Shown: positions 28,518-36,870, counted from the stretch's first letter. The stretch is DNA of 37,672 nucleotides from Deinococcus ruber (GCF_014648095.1 NZ_BMQL01000046.1:1-37672), one strand, 5' to 3'. The notes: a model not told the origin generated them from the letters alone. Translations and numbers: made by a program.

Positions 28518-29437
28518 CAGTATTCGATCCTGCGGGTGAGGAAACGGAGCTGAAACAGCGTGATGATCAATATGATGACGAACAGCACCACTGTCAGGGC
28601 CGCCGCGTAGCCCATTTCGTAGCGTCCGAAGGCCATCTGATAGATGTACACCGCCACCGATAGCGTGCTGCCGAGTGGCCCGCCCTGATCGGTGAAATTC
28701 AGATTCACGATCTGGGTGAAGAGTTGCAGGTACGCAATCGTTCCGGTCACGATGCTGAAGACGATGGTGGGATTAAGCAGCGGCAGGGTGATGCCGGTGA
28801 AGAGCCGCCAGCCGCCCGCGCCGTCGAGTTCAGCGGCTTCGTACAGGCTGCGCGGAATGGCGGCCAGCCCTGCCAGGAACAGCACGATCTGAAAGCCGAG
28901 GTTCTGCCACACCACCAGCGCGGCCGTCGTCGGAAGGGCCTGCGACGGCGAGGTCAGGAAGTTCTGGGGCGGCAGGTGGAGCCAGATCAGCAGCGTATTG
29001 ACCGGGCCGAACTGCGGGCTGAACAGCCACTGCCACACCCACGCCGCTGCCACCACAGGCGTGATATACGGCAGGAAATACAGCGCCCGCAGCAGTCCCT
29101 GAAACAGCCGGGCCCGCCCCAGCAGCAGCGCCACCGCCAGTCCCAGCACGATCTGTGCCGGAACGCCGATCACGGTATACAGCGCGGTATTCAGCAGCGC
29201 CTTGTGGAAATTTTCGTCCTGGGCTAGACGGGTGTAATTATCCAGCCCGATAAACGGCGAGGTGTCCTTTAGGATGCTGTATTTGAACAGGCTCAGCCGG
29301 AAGGCACTGATGGTGGGGGCAAAGCGCACGATCAGAAAGAACAATAGCGGAACGGCCAGAAAGGTGTAGGCGGTCAGGGTCTGCCGCTGCCGGATGCTGA
29401 GAGATCGGCGCGGCAGTCCCGGCGCACGGGTGGTCAT
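28517..29437 (-). CDS. sugar ABC transporter permease (MalF type)
   Basis: 306 residues, six main helices, with the EAA loop YEAAELDGAGGWRLFTGITLPLLNP (about 197-221) and FLPYITPVVAAAWVWQWLF typical of the UgpA/MalF group. It forms the translocation channel with the MalG-type partner immediately downstream. The start ATG 29437 lies 61 bases after the stop of the solute-binding protein gene; the ribosome binding site is weak. Confidence 0.95.
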   Translation of the reverse strand: MTTRAPGLPRRSLSIRQRQTLTAYTFLAVPLLFFLIVRFAPTISAFRLSLFKYSILKDTSPFIGLDNYTRLAQDENFHKALLNTALYTVIGVPAQIVLGLAVALLLGRARLFQGLLRALYFLPYITPVVAAAWVWQWLFSPQFGPVNTLLIWLHLPPQNFLTSPSQALPTTAALVVWQNLGFQIVLFLAGLAAIPRSLYEAAELDGAGGWRLFTGITLPLLNPTIVFSIVTGTIAYLQLFTQIVNLNFTDQGGPLGSTLSVAVYIYQMAFGRYEMGYAAALTVVLFVIILIITLFQLRFLTRRIEY

Positions 29438-29498
29438 CCGGCGGCCACTCGCTCTGACGTTAGCTGTTCCTGGCGCTCACCGGAAAAAACCGCCAGAC

Positions 29499-30746
29499 TC
29501 ACTTCTTGTAGAACCCGTCCAGAATCTTCTGTTCGTTAGAGGCAGCCTGTTTGATGGCCGCTGCCGGGTCGCCGCCCTGAAGCAGCACGGTATTGATAGC
29601 GTCGACCCACGCCTTGCGCTGCCCTGCCTCGTCAACAAAAACGGTGCTGTAGGCAAACGGCAGGCTGTACACGAAGGGACCGAAGACCGGGTCACTCCGC
29701 AGGGCCGCGTCGCCAGAAAGCTTGCGGCTGGCGGGAATTTCGCCCACGTTTTTCAGCCAGTCGCGCTGGGTGTCTTCGCTGGTCAGAAATTTCAGAAACT
29801 TGATGCTGGCACTGAGCTTGTCGCCGGTCGCATTCTTGGTGATGCCGTTGACCCAGAACGAGCCGAAGTTGGCGCGCATGCCGCCCTGCTTCAGCACCGG
29901 GAGGGGCGTGACGCCCCAGTTGAACTTGGCGGCGGTGCTGATGGTGCCCACAGCAAAGCTGCCGTCGATGATCATGCCGACCTTGCCGGCAATGAACGCG
30001 TCGCGGTAGCTGTTGTTCCCGGGGAAGAAGTTGGGAATGCCCAGTTTCTGCTTCGTCATCATGTCGGTGTAAAAGGTCATGGCCTTGACGCCTGCGTCGC
30101 TGGCATACGTTACGGTCTTGCCGTCCTTGGTGTACGGCTGGCCGCCGAACTGCCGCAGCAGCACCTCGCGGACCACGTGGTAATCCTGAGCGTCCGGCTG
30201 AATGCCGAACCCCAGCGTGGTGTACCGGGGCGCGGTGCCCTTCACGATCTTCTGGGCGTCGGCAATGAACTGATCCCAGGTGTGGGGCGGCTGTGTGATG
30301 CCTGCGGCGCGGAACAGGTCTTTGTTGTAGAACACCGCCAGCGTGCGGACGGCGGTGGGCAGCGCGTAATACTTGCCGTTCGATTTGCTGATCCTGACCA
30401 TCGGCGCGAACGTCGCGTCGATCTGCGAGGTCGGGAAGTCTTTGGCGGGAAGCGGTTGCAGGTAGCCGCTGTCGATGTACTGGGGCAGCCAGCCGTAATA
30501 CATGTTCACCACGTCCGGCCCCTGCCCCGCCGGAACGCTGGTGGCGACCTTCTGGTTGTAGGCGTCGTAGGGAAAGTTTTCCTGCTTGACCATGATGTCG
30601 GGATTGGCGGCCTCAAACTTCTTGATCAGCGCGTTCATCTCGGTCACCTTGCTGGCGTAGTCGTACTGCCAGTAGGTGATGGTGACGGGGGCGGCAACCG
30701 CCGACGTCATGCCCAGCACAGCGCTCAGGGCGAGCAGCTTCTTCAT
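29499..30746 (-). CDS. extracellular solute-binding protein (sugar ABC transporter)
   Basis: 415 residues. ATG 30746 follows AGGAGG; the N-terminus MKKLLALSAVLGMTSAVAA is a signal peptide with a likely cleavage after AVAA and no lipobox cysteine. The mature part opens with PVTITYWQYDYASKVTEMNALIKKFE, typical of family 1 binding proteins, followed by PDIMVKQENFPYDAY, PAGQGPDVVNMYYGWLPQYID and FIAGKVGMIIDGSFAVG. It captures the substrate outside the membrane for the two permeases encoded downstream. Substrate class (sugar or glycerol-phosphate-like) cannot be told from sequence. An 8-bp inverted repeat lies between it and the lyase gene. Confidence 0.93.
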   Translation of the reverse strand: MKKLLALSAVLGMTSAVAAPVTITYWQYDYASKVTEMNALIKKFEAANPDIMVKQENFPYDAYNQKVATSVPAGQGPDVVNMYYGWLPQYIDSGYLQPLPAKDFPTSQIDATFAPMVRISKSNGKYYALPTAVRTLAVFYNKDLFRAAGITQPPHTWDQFIADAQKIVKGTAPRYTTLGFGIQPDAQDYHVVREVLLRQFGGQPYTKDGKTVTYASDAGVKAMTFYTDMMTKQKLGIPNFFPGNNSYRDAFIAGKVGMIIDGSFAVGTISTAAKFNWGVTPLPVLKQGGMRANFGSFWVNGITKNATGDKLSASIKFLKFLTSEDTQRDWLKNVGEIPASRKLSGDAALRSDPVFGPFVYSLPFAYSTVFVDEAGQRKAWVDAINTVLLQGGDPAAAIKQAASNEQKILDGFYKK

Positions 30747-30788
30747 AGAGCCTCCTGCAAAACCAGTTGCTGACATAACGCTCACACT

Positions 30789-30819
30789 ATCGTCAGCTCC
30801 GCGCTTCAGAACTGACGAT
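30789..30819. promoter_or_regulatory. inverted repeat upstream of the binding-protein gene
   Basis: ATCGTCAG (30789-30796) and CTGACGAT (30812-30819) form a perfect 8-bp inverted repeat with a 15-base spacer, 43 bases before the binding-protein start. It could be an operator for a two-fold-symmetric repressor, or a hairpin in the mRNA between the lyase and the transporter genes. Confidence 0.5.
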
Positions 30820-30882
30820 GCGAACAGAGTGAAACGACGATGAAGACGCTGCCGCATGCAGGAGCGCAGGAAACAGCGGCTG

Positions 30883-32295
30883 TCAGGGAAGGGTATCGCC
30901 GCGCAGCAGGGCCCGCGACGCGGCGAAACGTTCCTTCCACGTTCGTTCGGTCTGCGTGTCGTGTTCTAGCCGCGCCGTCGCCTGCGTGAAGTACACCTGC
31001 ATCGGGGCGGGAGCTGGGCCACCGAACGTGGTGCGCCGCTCGATGAAGCTGCGTGGATTCAGCGCGTCCTGCACGGTTCCGGCAGGTACGTCGATGCCCA
31101 GCGCCTTCAGATCGTCGTCGGTGGCACTTCGCAACTCCCTGCCCTGCGCCCGTAGGCTGCCCAGCAGCTTCTGAGCGCTGTCATGCGCGGCCCGGAAGTC
31201 GCCGCTCTGCCGGGCCAGCGTGTCGGCCAGTTCGGTCAGGGTTACGTCGCTGTGCTCGGCCTGCGTGTTCCACAGATCGCGTTCGATGTAAAGATTCGCC
31301 AGCGACACGTCGAGCAGCCGCACGCCCTGCGAAAAATCCTGCCACAGCAGATGCAGCGGCTCCTGAATGTCGGTGCCGGGGTCGTTGATGTCTCCGAAAG
31401 GGGTGTTGTGGTTGCTGTACACCACCGCCTGCGCGTAGCCCAGCGCCTTGCTGAAGCGGGTGCGGGCGTGTTCCAGCGCCACCGGATTGCGTTTCTGCGG
31501 CATCACGCTCGATCCCTGCACCAGCCCGTCAGCCAGGCTGAGCAGGCCCTGTGACGCCCAGTTCAGCAGGTCGTACAGCACCCGCGACAGCGTGACGGCG
31601 CAGGTGCTGACCGCGCCCGCGATTTCCAGCTGCCAGTCGCCGGTCGAAACCGCGTCGTAGGTGTTCTCGATGGGGCCATCGAAGGCCAGCAGCTGCGCCG
31701 TGTAGTCGCGGTCGAGCGCATGGCTGCTGCCCGCCAGCGCGACAGCCCCCAGCGGGCTGCGGTTCAGACGGTTCATGGCGGCGTGCAGGCGGGCACTGTC
31801 GCGCGACAGACCGTTTTCGACGGCAGCCAGATAATGCCCCAGCGTGATCGGCTGGGCGGGCTGATGATGGCTGTAGGCAATCATGATGGTGGTGCTCTCG
31901 GCCGCGGCCAGCGTCAGCAGCGTGCGGCGCAGATCGCTCAATTCCTGCGCGGCGCGGAGCAGCGATGCGCGGGCCGACAGTCGGTACACCGTCATATCGA
32001 GATCGTTGCGTGACAGGGCAGTTCTCAGGGCCCCTGCCCCCAGCGGAGACGCGGCCGCCAGTTCCCGGTCGAGCAGGAAGAACAGGTCTTCCATCCCGGC
32101 GTCGTACACAGGCGGCTGGAAATGTTGTAACGCCCGAATGCCGTTGACCGCCTCCTGTGCATGCCGCGTGCCGACCCGCAGCCGTCCGAGCGCGTGGGCG
32201 GTCAGAGCATCGAGAAACTGTGGAAGCAGGTGGGCGCGGGCGTAGGCATAGTCGGGTTCCAGCACAGCGCTCAGGTACACCGGATGCCACTTCAA
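30883..32295 (-). CDS. argininosuccinate lyase-family enzyme
   Basis: 470 residues of the fumarase/aspartase superfamily. The three conserved regions are visible: SRNDLDMT (95-102), YSHHQPAQPITLGHYLAAVE (141-160) and GSSVMPQKRNPVALEH (261-276) with the catalytic serine in the flexible loop. The order and spacing fit argininosuccinate lyase, but some substrate-binding positions differ from the housekeeping enzyme (for example PGTDIQEPLH). Start is TTG 32295 after GAGGA. It heads an operon with a sugar-type binding protein and two permeases, so a catabolic lyase acting on an imported compound is more likely than arginine synthesis. That is inference. Confidence 0.85.
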   Translation of the reverse strand: MKWHPVYLSAVLEPDYAYARAHLLPQFLDALTAHALGRLRVGTRHAQEAVNGIRALQHFQPPVYDAGMEDLFFLLDRELAAASPLGAGALRTALSRNDLDMTVYRLSARASLLRAAQELSDLRRTLLTLAAAESTTIMIAYSHHQPAQPITLGHYLAAVENGLSRDSARLHAAMNRLNRSPLGAVALAGSSHALDRDYTAQLLAFDGPIENTYDAVSTGDWQLEIAGAVSTCAVTLSRVLYDLLNWASQGLLSLADGLVQGSSVMPQKRNPVALEHARTRFSKALGYAQAVVYSNHNTPFGDINDPGTDIQEPLHLLWQDFSQGVRLLDVSLANLYIERDLWNTQAEHSDVTLTELADTLARQSGDFRAAHDSAQKLLGSLRAQGRELRSATDDDLKALGIDVPAGTVQDALNPRSFIERRTTFGGPAPAPMQVYFTQATARLEHDTQTERTWKERFAASRALLRGDTLP

Positions 32296-33491
32296 GAAAT
32301 CGTCCTCGGAGGTAGGAGTTTCAAGCTCCTATGGTAGTGCATGGACAAGGCGAGAAGACCGACCTCCTTCTTCACGAACCCGCGTCTCATAGCGCGCGCG
32401 GGGGTTGAGTGGCCGAAATGGGCGTGCATGTCGTGGGGAGACGTTTCTGGGATCCCTCGGACGGGAAATTGGGCGCTCCACTGGCCCTGGCGGGCACGGC
32501 AGACCACGAGCGGGGCGCTGGCTGAGACGAGGCAGGCTGCTCACGGGCCTACCGCGCGGCGCAACGAAGAACAGGCGGGCAGCCTGTGCCGGGGCAGATC
32601 GCCGGACGAGGCGTTCTGACAGGCGGAGTTGAGCGTGCACGGCAGGGTAGGGAGACGCTAGTCGGCCCCACACTTCGGGGGCACGTCTGGCGTCAGCTCG
32701 ATTCGACCGAGTGGCGGTGGAAGTGGGGATGAGCAAAGAAGCAAACGATACCTGGACGAATTGGGACGGGCACACTGTCACCAGAACAGTGGGAGCTGGA
32801 ACGTACCGCCATTGATGCTGGACGCCGGGGTTCCGCGTCGGGAGCGCGGTGATGGGGACGCACCCGGCGGTCAAGGGGAACGAAGTGGTTCAAGGTGGGG
32901 GAGCGTCGGTGTTGAAGGCTGGGCGGGCGGTGCTCGCGCAGGTCAAGGTGCACCTCCCGGCGGACGTGACGAACCGGGTTGGCGAGATGAAGTCGGTGCC
33001 TCTGCTGGTCGGGGAAGCCAGGTTGTTGCCCTCCCATTTGATGGGCGAAGGAGGTTGGTGCCCGCCTTGCCGCGAGGTGCTCTCCACTGAAAAGACCACC
33101 CGGCCCGGGTGTGAACCCCGCGGCCCGGGCCGAGCGGCGGGCATGAACAGCTCACCCGACTCCGCTGTTCAGTCTTTCAGCACAGATCACCTCGCCTTCA
33201 ACGTCAGCCTCGTCCGAGCGTGAGTACGTACGCATCACTCAGCCTGTGCTTTTCCTCGGGGGCAGCTTCACCTGAAAGCAACCGGATGCTGCTATGGAAT
33301 CGACGGCCGCCTGCCAGACCTTGTGTCGTTGAGTGAGTCACCGAACCGGCAGCTAGGCTCGGGAAGTTCGTGGTGGGTCTGCAAAGAGGGATGGTGCGGC
33401 TCGGTGCATGACCTTCGGAGAACAGTGCCGGTGAAATCTGGATGCGGGTCAGCGAACGCGCCGGGTGCCGCTGCTAATGTGACATGCGAAC
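32296..33491. other. long GC-rich region without a convincing gene
   Basis: About 1.2 kb with many overlapping frames on both strands, none with a credible ribosome binding site plus recognisable protein. A small dyad (GGAGCTTGAAACTCC) sits about 30 bases upstream of the lyase start and may belong to its leader. The rest could be decayed coding sequence or an unrecognised RNA. Confidence 0.5.
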
Positions 33492-33525
33492 AGGGAAGGC
33501 GGAGCTGCGCAGCTCCGCCTTCCCT
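33492..33525. terminator. perfect 34-bp palindrome, likely bidirectional terminator
   Basis: AGGGAAGGCGGAGCTGC followed directly by its exact complement, 17-bp arms and no spacer. As RNA it would fold into a very stable GC-rich hairpin. No U-run follows on either strand, so termination is likely but not certain. It lies just downstream of the small minus-strand ORFs at 33555-34078. Confidence 0.55.
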
Positions 33526-33554
33526 CGTCACGCGGCACGGCCAGCTGCGGGTAG

Positions 33555-33683
33555 TTACGCGCCCACTTGGCTGCCTTGCTCAGATGCACGCCACCCGCTC
33601 CGCTCCTCCGCCAGCACCCGGTGCAGGGGACTGCGCTCCTGTGGAGCGGCCCATTTCTTGTTGCGCTTCTTGCCGCCGTTCAC
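33555..33683 (-). CDS. small basic protein, unknown function
   Basis: 42 residues from GTG 33683, beginning VNGGKKRNKKWAAPQERSPL. The GTG overlaps the stop of the upstream ORF as GTGA, which suggests translational coupling, and a strong hairpin lies shortly after its stop. It is basic and hydrophilic, and I do not recognise it. It may alternatively be the C-terminal part of the upstream protein after a frameshift. Confidence 0.35.
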   Translation of the reverse strand: MNGGKKRNKKWAAPQERSPLHRVLAEERSGWRASEQGSQVGA

Positions 33684-34078
33684 CCCGGTGCACTGCCGGG
33701 GGACCCCGGCGCTGCCCCTGAAAATCTGGCCTTGAACACCGGAAGGGGCGGGCGTTCTTGAGCACCTTCCTCGTCCAGCCGTTCTGGCAGTGCATCGTCG
33801 CCTGCAGTGTCCCTGACCAGTTCGTCCAGGTGGTCGAGTGGCAAGGCGGGGAAGTCCGGCTCCTGCTGAACTGGCAGGGGCTCCACGAACAGGCTCGCCT
33901 CGGCGTGCAGGCGGTGCCGACGTTCCTGCCCGCACCATTCCTCCACCAGCCGCCCGTCCTCGTCCACCACTGCCACCCGGTGGTAACCGTAATCCATCAG
34001 CGCCAGGGCACCCAGCAGGGACGCGGGCGTTGCCAGCAGTCCGCCCTGGCCTTCGGCAAAAATCAAAAAGCCAGGCAC
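33680..34078 (-). CDS. hypothetical protein, acidic
   Basis: 132 residues in a frame with strong GC bias at third codon positions, which argues for real coding. Contains LLGALALMDYGYHRVAVVDEDGRLVEEW and PALPLDHLDELVRDTAGDDALPE. No family recognised. The GTG at 34078 lies in the loop of a terminator-like hairpin, so the true start may be further in, for example ATG of MDYGYHR near 33997, or the frame may be the remains of a longer gene. Its stop overlaps the start of the next small ORF. Confidence 0.42.
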   Translation of the reverse strand: MPGFLIFAEGQGGLLATPASLLGALALMDYGYHRVAVVDEDGRLVEEWCGQERRHRLHAEASLFVEPLPVQQEPDFPALPLDHLDELVRDTAGDDALPERLDEEGAQERPPLPVFKARFSGAAPGSPGSAPG

Positions 34079-34096
34079 CCCATAGAGCGCCTGGCT
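34058..34096 (-). terminator. rho-independent terminator
   Basis: On the minus strand AGCCAGGC, a 12-base loop and GCCTGGCT form a perfect 8-bp stem followed by TTTTTGATTTT. It begins four bases after the stop of the 64-residue ORF at 34100-34294 and would end that transcript. Confidence 0.8.
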
Positions 34097-34099
34097 ATC

Positions 34100-34294
34100 T
34101 TACGAATGGTCCCGGAGGGTCCGGGCGATCTCACTGAAGACCTCGTCCGCGCCCAACTCACGGCGCACGCTCGGCGGCATCGGCAGATCGTCGGCAATCC
34201 GGGAGAGGCGGCGCTCGTTCGGGTGATCCCGCAGGGACTGGAGAACCAACGCACGAACTTCAGCAAGGGCAGCACTGGCAGCGTCCTGAGGCAT
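34100..34294 (-). CDS. small hypothetical protein, helical
   Basis: 64 residues with a clear amphipathic, helical character: AALAEVRALVLQSLRDHPNERRLSRIADDL then PSVRRELGADEVFSEIARTLRDHS. The good coding bias and the terminator placed four bases after its stop support a real gene. ATG 34294 has only a weak upstream GAGC. About 100 bases separate it from the lipoprotein gene upstream, which may share its transcript. Family unknown. Confidence 0.55.
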   Translation of the reverse strand: MPQDAASAALAEVRALVLQSLRDHPNERRLSRIADDLPMPPSVRRELGADEVFSEIARTLRDHS

Positions 34295-34391
34295 GCGGTG
34301 CTCTGCCCATCCGGGGGTGTTCCGGACGGGGAGGAGACAGGCGAGCGGGAAGGATGGACGGCGCAGCAGGGCCAGCCTGCAGGTGCAGCTG

Positions 34392-34805
34392 CTACTGGCT
34401 GTTGACGCTCGGCAGCAGACCGCTGCTCTCCGGCAGTGTCAGGTTCGATGGCCCCGGTGCACCCACCGACACACGTGTCGGGAGGGTATCGAAATTCCAG
34501 GTGATGCTGCCCTGCCCGAGCGGCTGTCCAGCCGCATCAGCACACCCGACCTGCAGGGTCACGCTGGGAGCCTGCGACACGGTGACGTCGCTGCAGCCGG
34601 GCACGCTCTTCACTGTCGCGGCGCTTCCAGTGCTCGTGAGCGTCACGTGACTGCTGACGACCGGACAGCCTGCCGCGCCGGGTGTGGTCAGCACCACCAG
34701 GTGCTTGACCGCGTCGGCACTGCTGAGCACCTGCGGGGTGACGGTGCTGGAGCAGGCACACAACGAAAGGGCAGTCATCAGGGTGAGCAAGGCAACTTGT
34801 TTCAT
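34392..34805 (-). CDS. small secreted lipoprotein, unknown function
   Basis: 137 residues. ATG 34805 follows GGGAG at good spacing. The N-terminus MKQVALLTLMTALSLCACSS is a signal peptide with a lipobox-like LSLC (lipidation at C16 or C18). The rest is a Thr/Ser/Val-rich beta-type domain with three more cysteines (AGCP, PGCS, VGCA) that may form disulfides. No conserved domain recognised. Likely exposed at the cell surface or in the periplasm. A frame extension of ten residues upstream lacks the start signals. Confidence 0.7.
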   Translation of the reverse strand: MKQVALLTLMTALSLCACSSTVTPQVLSSADAVKHLVVLTTPGAAGCPVVSSHVTLTSTGSAATVKSVPGCSDVTVSQAPSVTLQVGCADAAGQPLGQGSITWNFDTLPTRVSVGAPGPSNLTLPESSGLLPSVNSQ

Positions 34806-35129
34806 AGGACTCCCTGGTTCTGGCCGGGTCACCAACCAGTGCCCGTGGTCGCCCCCAGCGGTGTTCCGGGGGGACGTTCGCGGGCAGACCGGATCCCCCG
34901 GCTGACTCGGCTCTCCGGTGGTACCGAAGCCATGTGCCGCCCTGGTATACGGGTCACGCTGCTCACACAGCGGACGCTGGTGCTCCCGCCTGCTCCTCCC
35001 GCTTCATCTGACACGCTTCCACCCGCCAGTGCCCAGCCACATCCAACTGCCCGGTACACAAACCCGTCCGACATCAACCTTTCAAATGCAACGTTTGTAA
35101 GCCAGGTATTTATTTTCACAGGCGGCCGC

Positions 35130-35159
35130 GGTGAAAAATCGGAAAAACAATTTTTCACC
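35130..35159. promoter_or_regulatory. 10-bp inverted repeat in AT-rich intergenic DNA
   Basis: GGTGAAAAAT, a 10-base spacer and ATTTTTCACC form a perfect dyad. It is AT-rich inside and lies about 325 bases upstream of the lipoprotein gene. An operator or a hairpin is possible; no U-run follows, so a terminator is less likely. Confidence 0.45.
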
Positions 35160-35755
35160 CGCTCCCAGCGCACCAAAAAAGCCTCACCAGAAAAAAGAGA
35201 TATTCCCTGGGGTGTTTAAGTTAGACACACTGGGAAATGTAAGCTACATATTTATTCATGATGTGATGTGAATTACAAACTACACAGGGCGTTCACTACA
35301 CGAAGTCCCCTGGTTCGTCCCTGCCATGAGAACGAGTCCAGCAATCCTGACGCCTTCAGCGAGGCAAGGACCCTGCCAGCCTAAGATCCTTTTTCCGGCC
35401 CACCGTCCCTCCTTCCCCAGCGGACTTACGCCCCACGCTCACCCCGCTGGAGATACTGATCTCTGCCCCCGCTCCTCCTGAATCAGAGCCGCAGCCCGGT
35501 CAAAGAAACCGCTCGACGACACCAGTGTGTTCCCTTCCAGGTCATCGCAGCGTGTCTGTCTTCGGGTGCCAACCAGAGGGATTCAGAAACAACATTCGGC
35601 CTTCTGTCTGCGCACTCGACTGCTCAGAGGTGCAGCGGTTCAACGTCAGCAATTGAGGCACACTCCCCCGGCGTTCACCTTTCCATTGTCTCAGAACACC
35701 TGTGAAACCAGGTCAGGTTTCTAAGAATGCTCAGGCATTCCTGGCCATCATAAAC

Positions 35756-35791
35756 CGCGCCGCTCACCCCAGGGCTGGGGAGAGCGGCGCG
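35756..35791. terminator. strong GC-rich hairpin, possible terminator
   Basis: CGCGCCGCTC and GAGCGGCGCG (35756-35765, 35782-35791) pair perfectly, and CCCCA/TGGGG inside the 16-base loop extends the fold. It lies just beyond the in-frame end (TGA 35807) of the small minus-strand operon, where a terminator is expected. The following T-stretch is short (GGTTTATG). Confidence 0.5.
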
Positions 35792-35941
35792 TGGATGTCC
35801 GGATGGTCAGGGATGCTCAGGCAAGCTCCAGCTGCGTGACATTTCGTTGGAAAGAACAGTCAGATCTTCCAGCAGTTTCTTCAGCGCGGCTGGGTGTTTC
35901 AGCATGGGCGCCCGAGCAATCTGACCGGCCTGATCTGTCCA

Positions 35942-36049
35942 TCAGATGGAGACCCGGGCGTCCCGCCGCTCATACAGAACATGCACCCGACGGGCCGCCT
36001 TGAGCTTCCCGGCGGCCCGTCTTAGCACCGTCCCGGCTTCATGCGTCAT
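35942..36049 (-). CDS. small basic ORF coupled to the upstream gene; may be cut by a TGA
   Basis: 35 residues from ATG 36049, which overlaps the upstream stop as ATGA. The sequence is basic (VLRRAAGKLKAARRVHVLYERRDARVSI). After TGA 35942-35944 the same frame stays open for 44 more codons and reads like protein (APMLKHPAALKKLLEDLTVLSNEMSR) before the next TGA at 35807. The gene may therefore be an 80-residue protein with a nonsense mutation. An 11-bp perfect hairpin (35989-35999 with 36011-36021) lies inside it. Function unknown. Confidence 0.4.
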   Translation of the reverse strand: MTHEAGTVLRRAAGKLKAARRVHVLYERRDARVSI

Positions 36050-36581
36050 GACTTGGTGTTCTTCTTTTCAGGACCAGCGCCTGCACGGACACGCCGGGTG
36101 TTGGCTTCGACCAAGGCCTTGAACTCGGCCGGCGTGAACTTGAGTTCTTCAATCAATTCAGGTGTGATGCAGACCTCCGGATCTTCGGTCAGCCGCTTGA
36201 CTTTCTGCTGGCGCACTGCTGCGGCCAGCCACTTCACACCGTCCTCCGACCACACAATCCACTCGTCGCGGAACGTTTTGCTGAGAGAACTCGGCAATCC
36301 AGACGGCAGCAACTCACGGTTTTGCGGTACGGGAAGCAGCTGAACTTGCCAGCTGCTCTGCCCTTTACGGGCCTCTTGACACGCCTTATACACTCCGCTC
36401 TGGTGTTCTCTTGGAACCTGACGGAGCACCGTCGACAGCAGTACAAAAGGCAGGCCACCCGTTCGACCGTGGGGAGTCCCACGCTGGTCTGCCGCGCTGA
36501 CGTGCTGCTGTCCGGTTTGGGGACCGCGGACACTTGGCGCGAGATCTGAAGGTGGTCGAACGGTTCTGCGGTCTGGGTCAT
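36046..36581 (-). pseudogene. hypothetical gene, probably frameshifted
   Basis: ATG 36581, after AAGGAAC, opens a frame MTQTAEPFDHLQISRQVSAVPKP that runs to about 36450 with normal coding character (SARQTSVGLPTVERVA). The adjacent frame then takes over (LPFVLLSTVLRQVPREHQSGVY) and continues to the stop at 36046 with FRDEWIVWSEDGVKWLAAAVRQQ and a charged tail GAGPEKKNTKS. A single-base change near 36450 would join them into one protein of about 178 residues. Without repair, only a 127-residue product from GTG 36429 could be made. The ELIEELKFTPAEFKALVEANTRR part looks like a helical DNA- or protein-binding region, but I do not recognise a family. Confidence 0.5.
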
Positions 36582-36600
36582 GGTGTTCCTTTTTTAGAGA

Positions 36601-36870
36601 TCAAAGAAGACTGAACGGAGGGTCAGCGTCTTCGCGGGAAGAACAAGGGAGAGCGGCATCTGAAGCTTGTGATTCCCACAGACGTTTGTCAGCGCCAGCT
36701 TCGTTCGTTTCACTCGCCGGGCGTGCCAACCACAACGACTTCCTCAGGGAAAAATCGGTTCTGAGAAGGGCGTCTGCCCTCGAATCGACGTACTGAAAAC
36801 CTTGCGTATGAGCCTCCACCTGATCTGGAGCGGCGGCAACTGAAGACGCAGGACATCGCTCGGGCTTCAT
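36601..36870 (-). CDS. hypothetical protein, weakly supported
   Basis: 89 residues from ATG 36870, which directly follows GAAGAGGA. It ends 19 bases before the start of the next small gene, which suggests one transcript. The composition is Ala/Ser/Asp-rich and low in hydrophobic residues, and no family is recognised. It may be a chance frame. Confidence 0.3.
   Translation of the reverse strand: MKPERCPASSVAAAPDQVEAHTQGFQYVDSRADALLRTDFSLRKSLWLARPASETNEAGADKRLWESQASDAALPCSSREDADPPFSLL

Larger units (their letters stand above)
34806..35941. other. gene-poor region with hairpins
   Basis: About 1.1 kb without a convincing gene. It holds an AT-rich patch (35080-35290) and two strong hairpins at 35130-35159 and 35756-35791. 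The frame continuing from the small ORF at 35942-36049 down to TGA 35807 may be decayed coding sequence. Confidence 0.5.

Noticed and set aside
29394..30773. A 459-residue plus-strand frame opposite the binding-protein gene
   Set aside because: The opposite frame has a signal peptide, family motifs and a strong ribosome binding site; this one has none.
30760..30785. CTGACATAA near the binding-protein start as half of a radiation/desiccation response motif
   Set aside because: Only one half-site is present; the palindromic partner is missing.
32329..33223. Overlapping frames of 70-181 residues in the GC-rich gap
   Set aside because: Compositions are Arg/Pro/Gly-rich as expected from random high-GC sequence, and none has a good start signal or known motif.
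34829..35176. A 115-residue minus-strand frame upstream of the lipoprotein
   Set aside because: No ribosome binding site, no recognisable motif, and it runs across the AT-rich dyad; probably chance.
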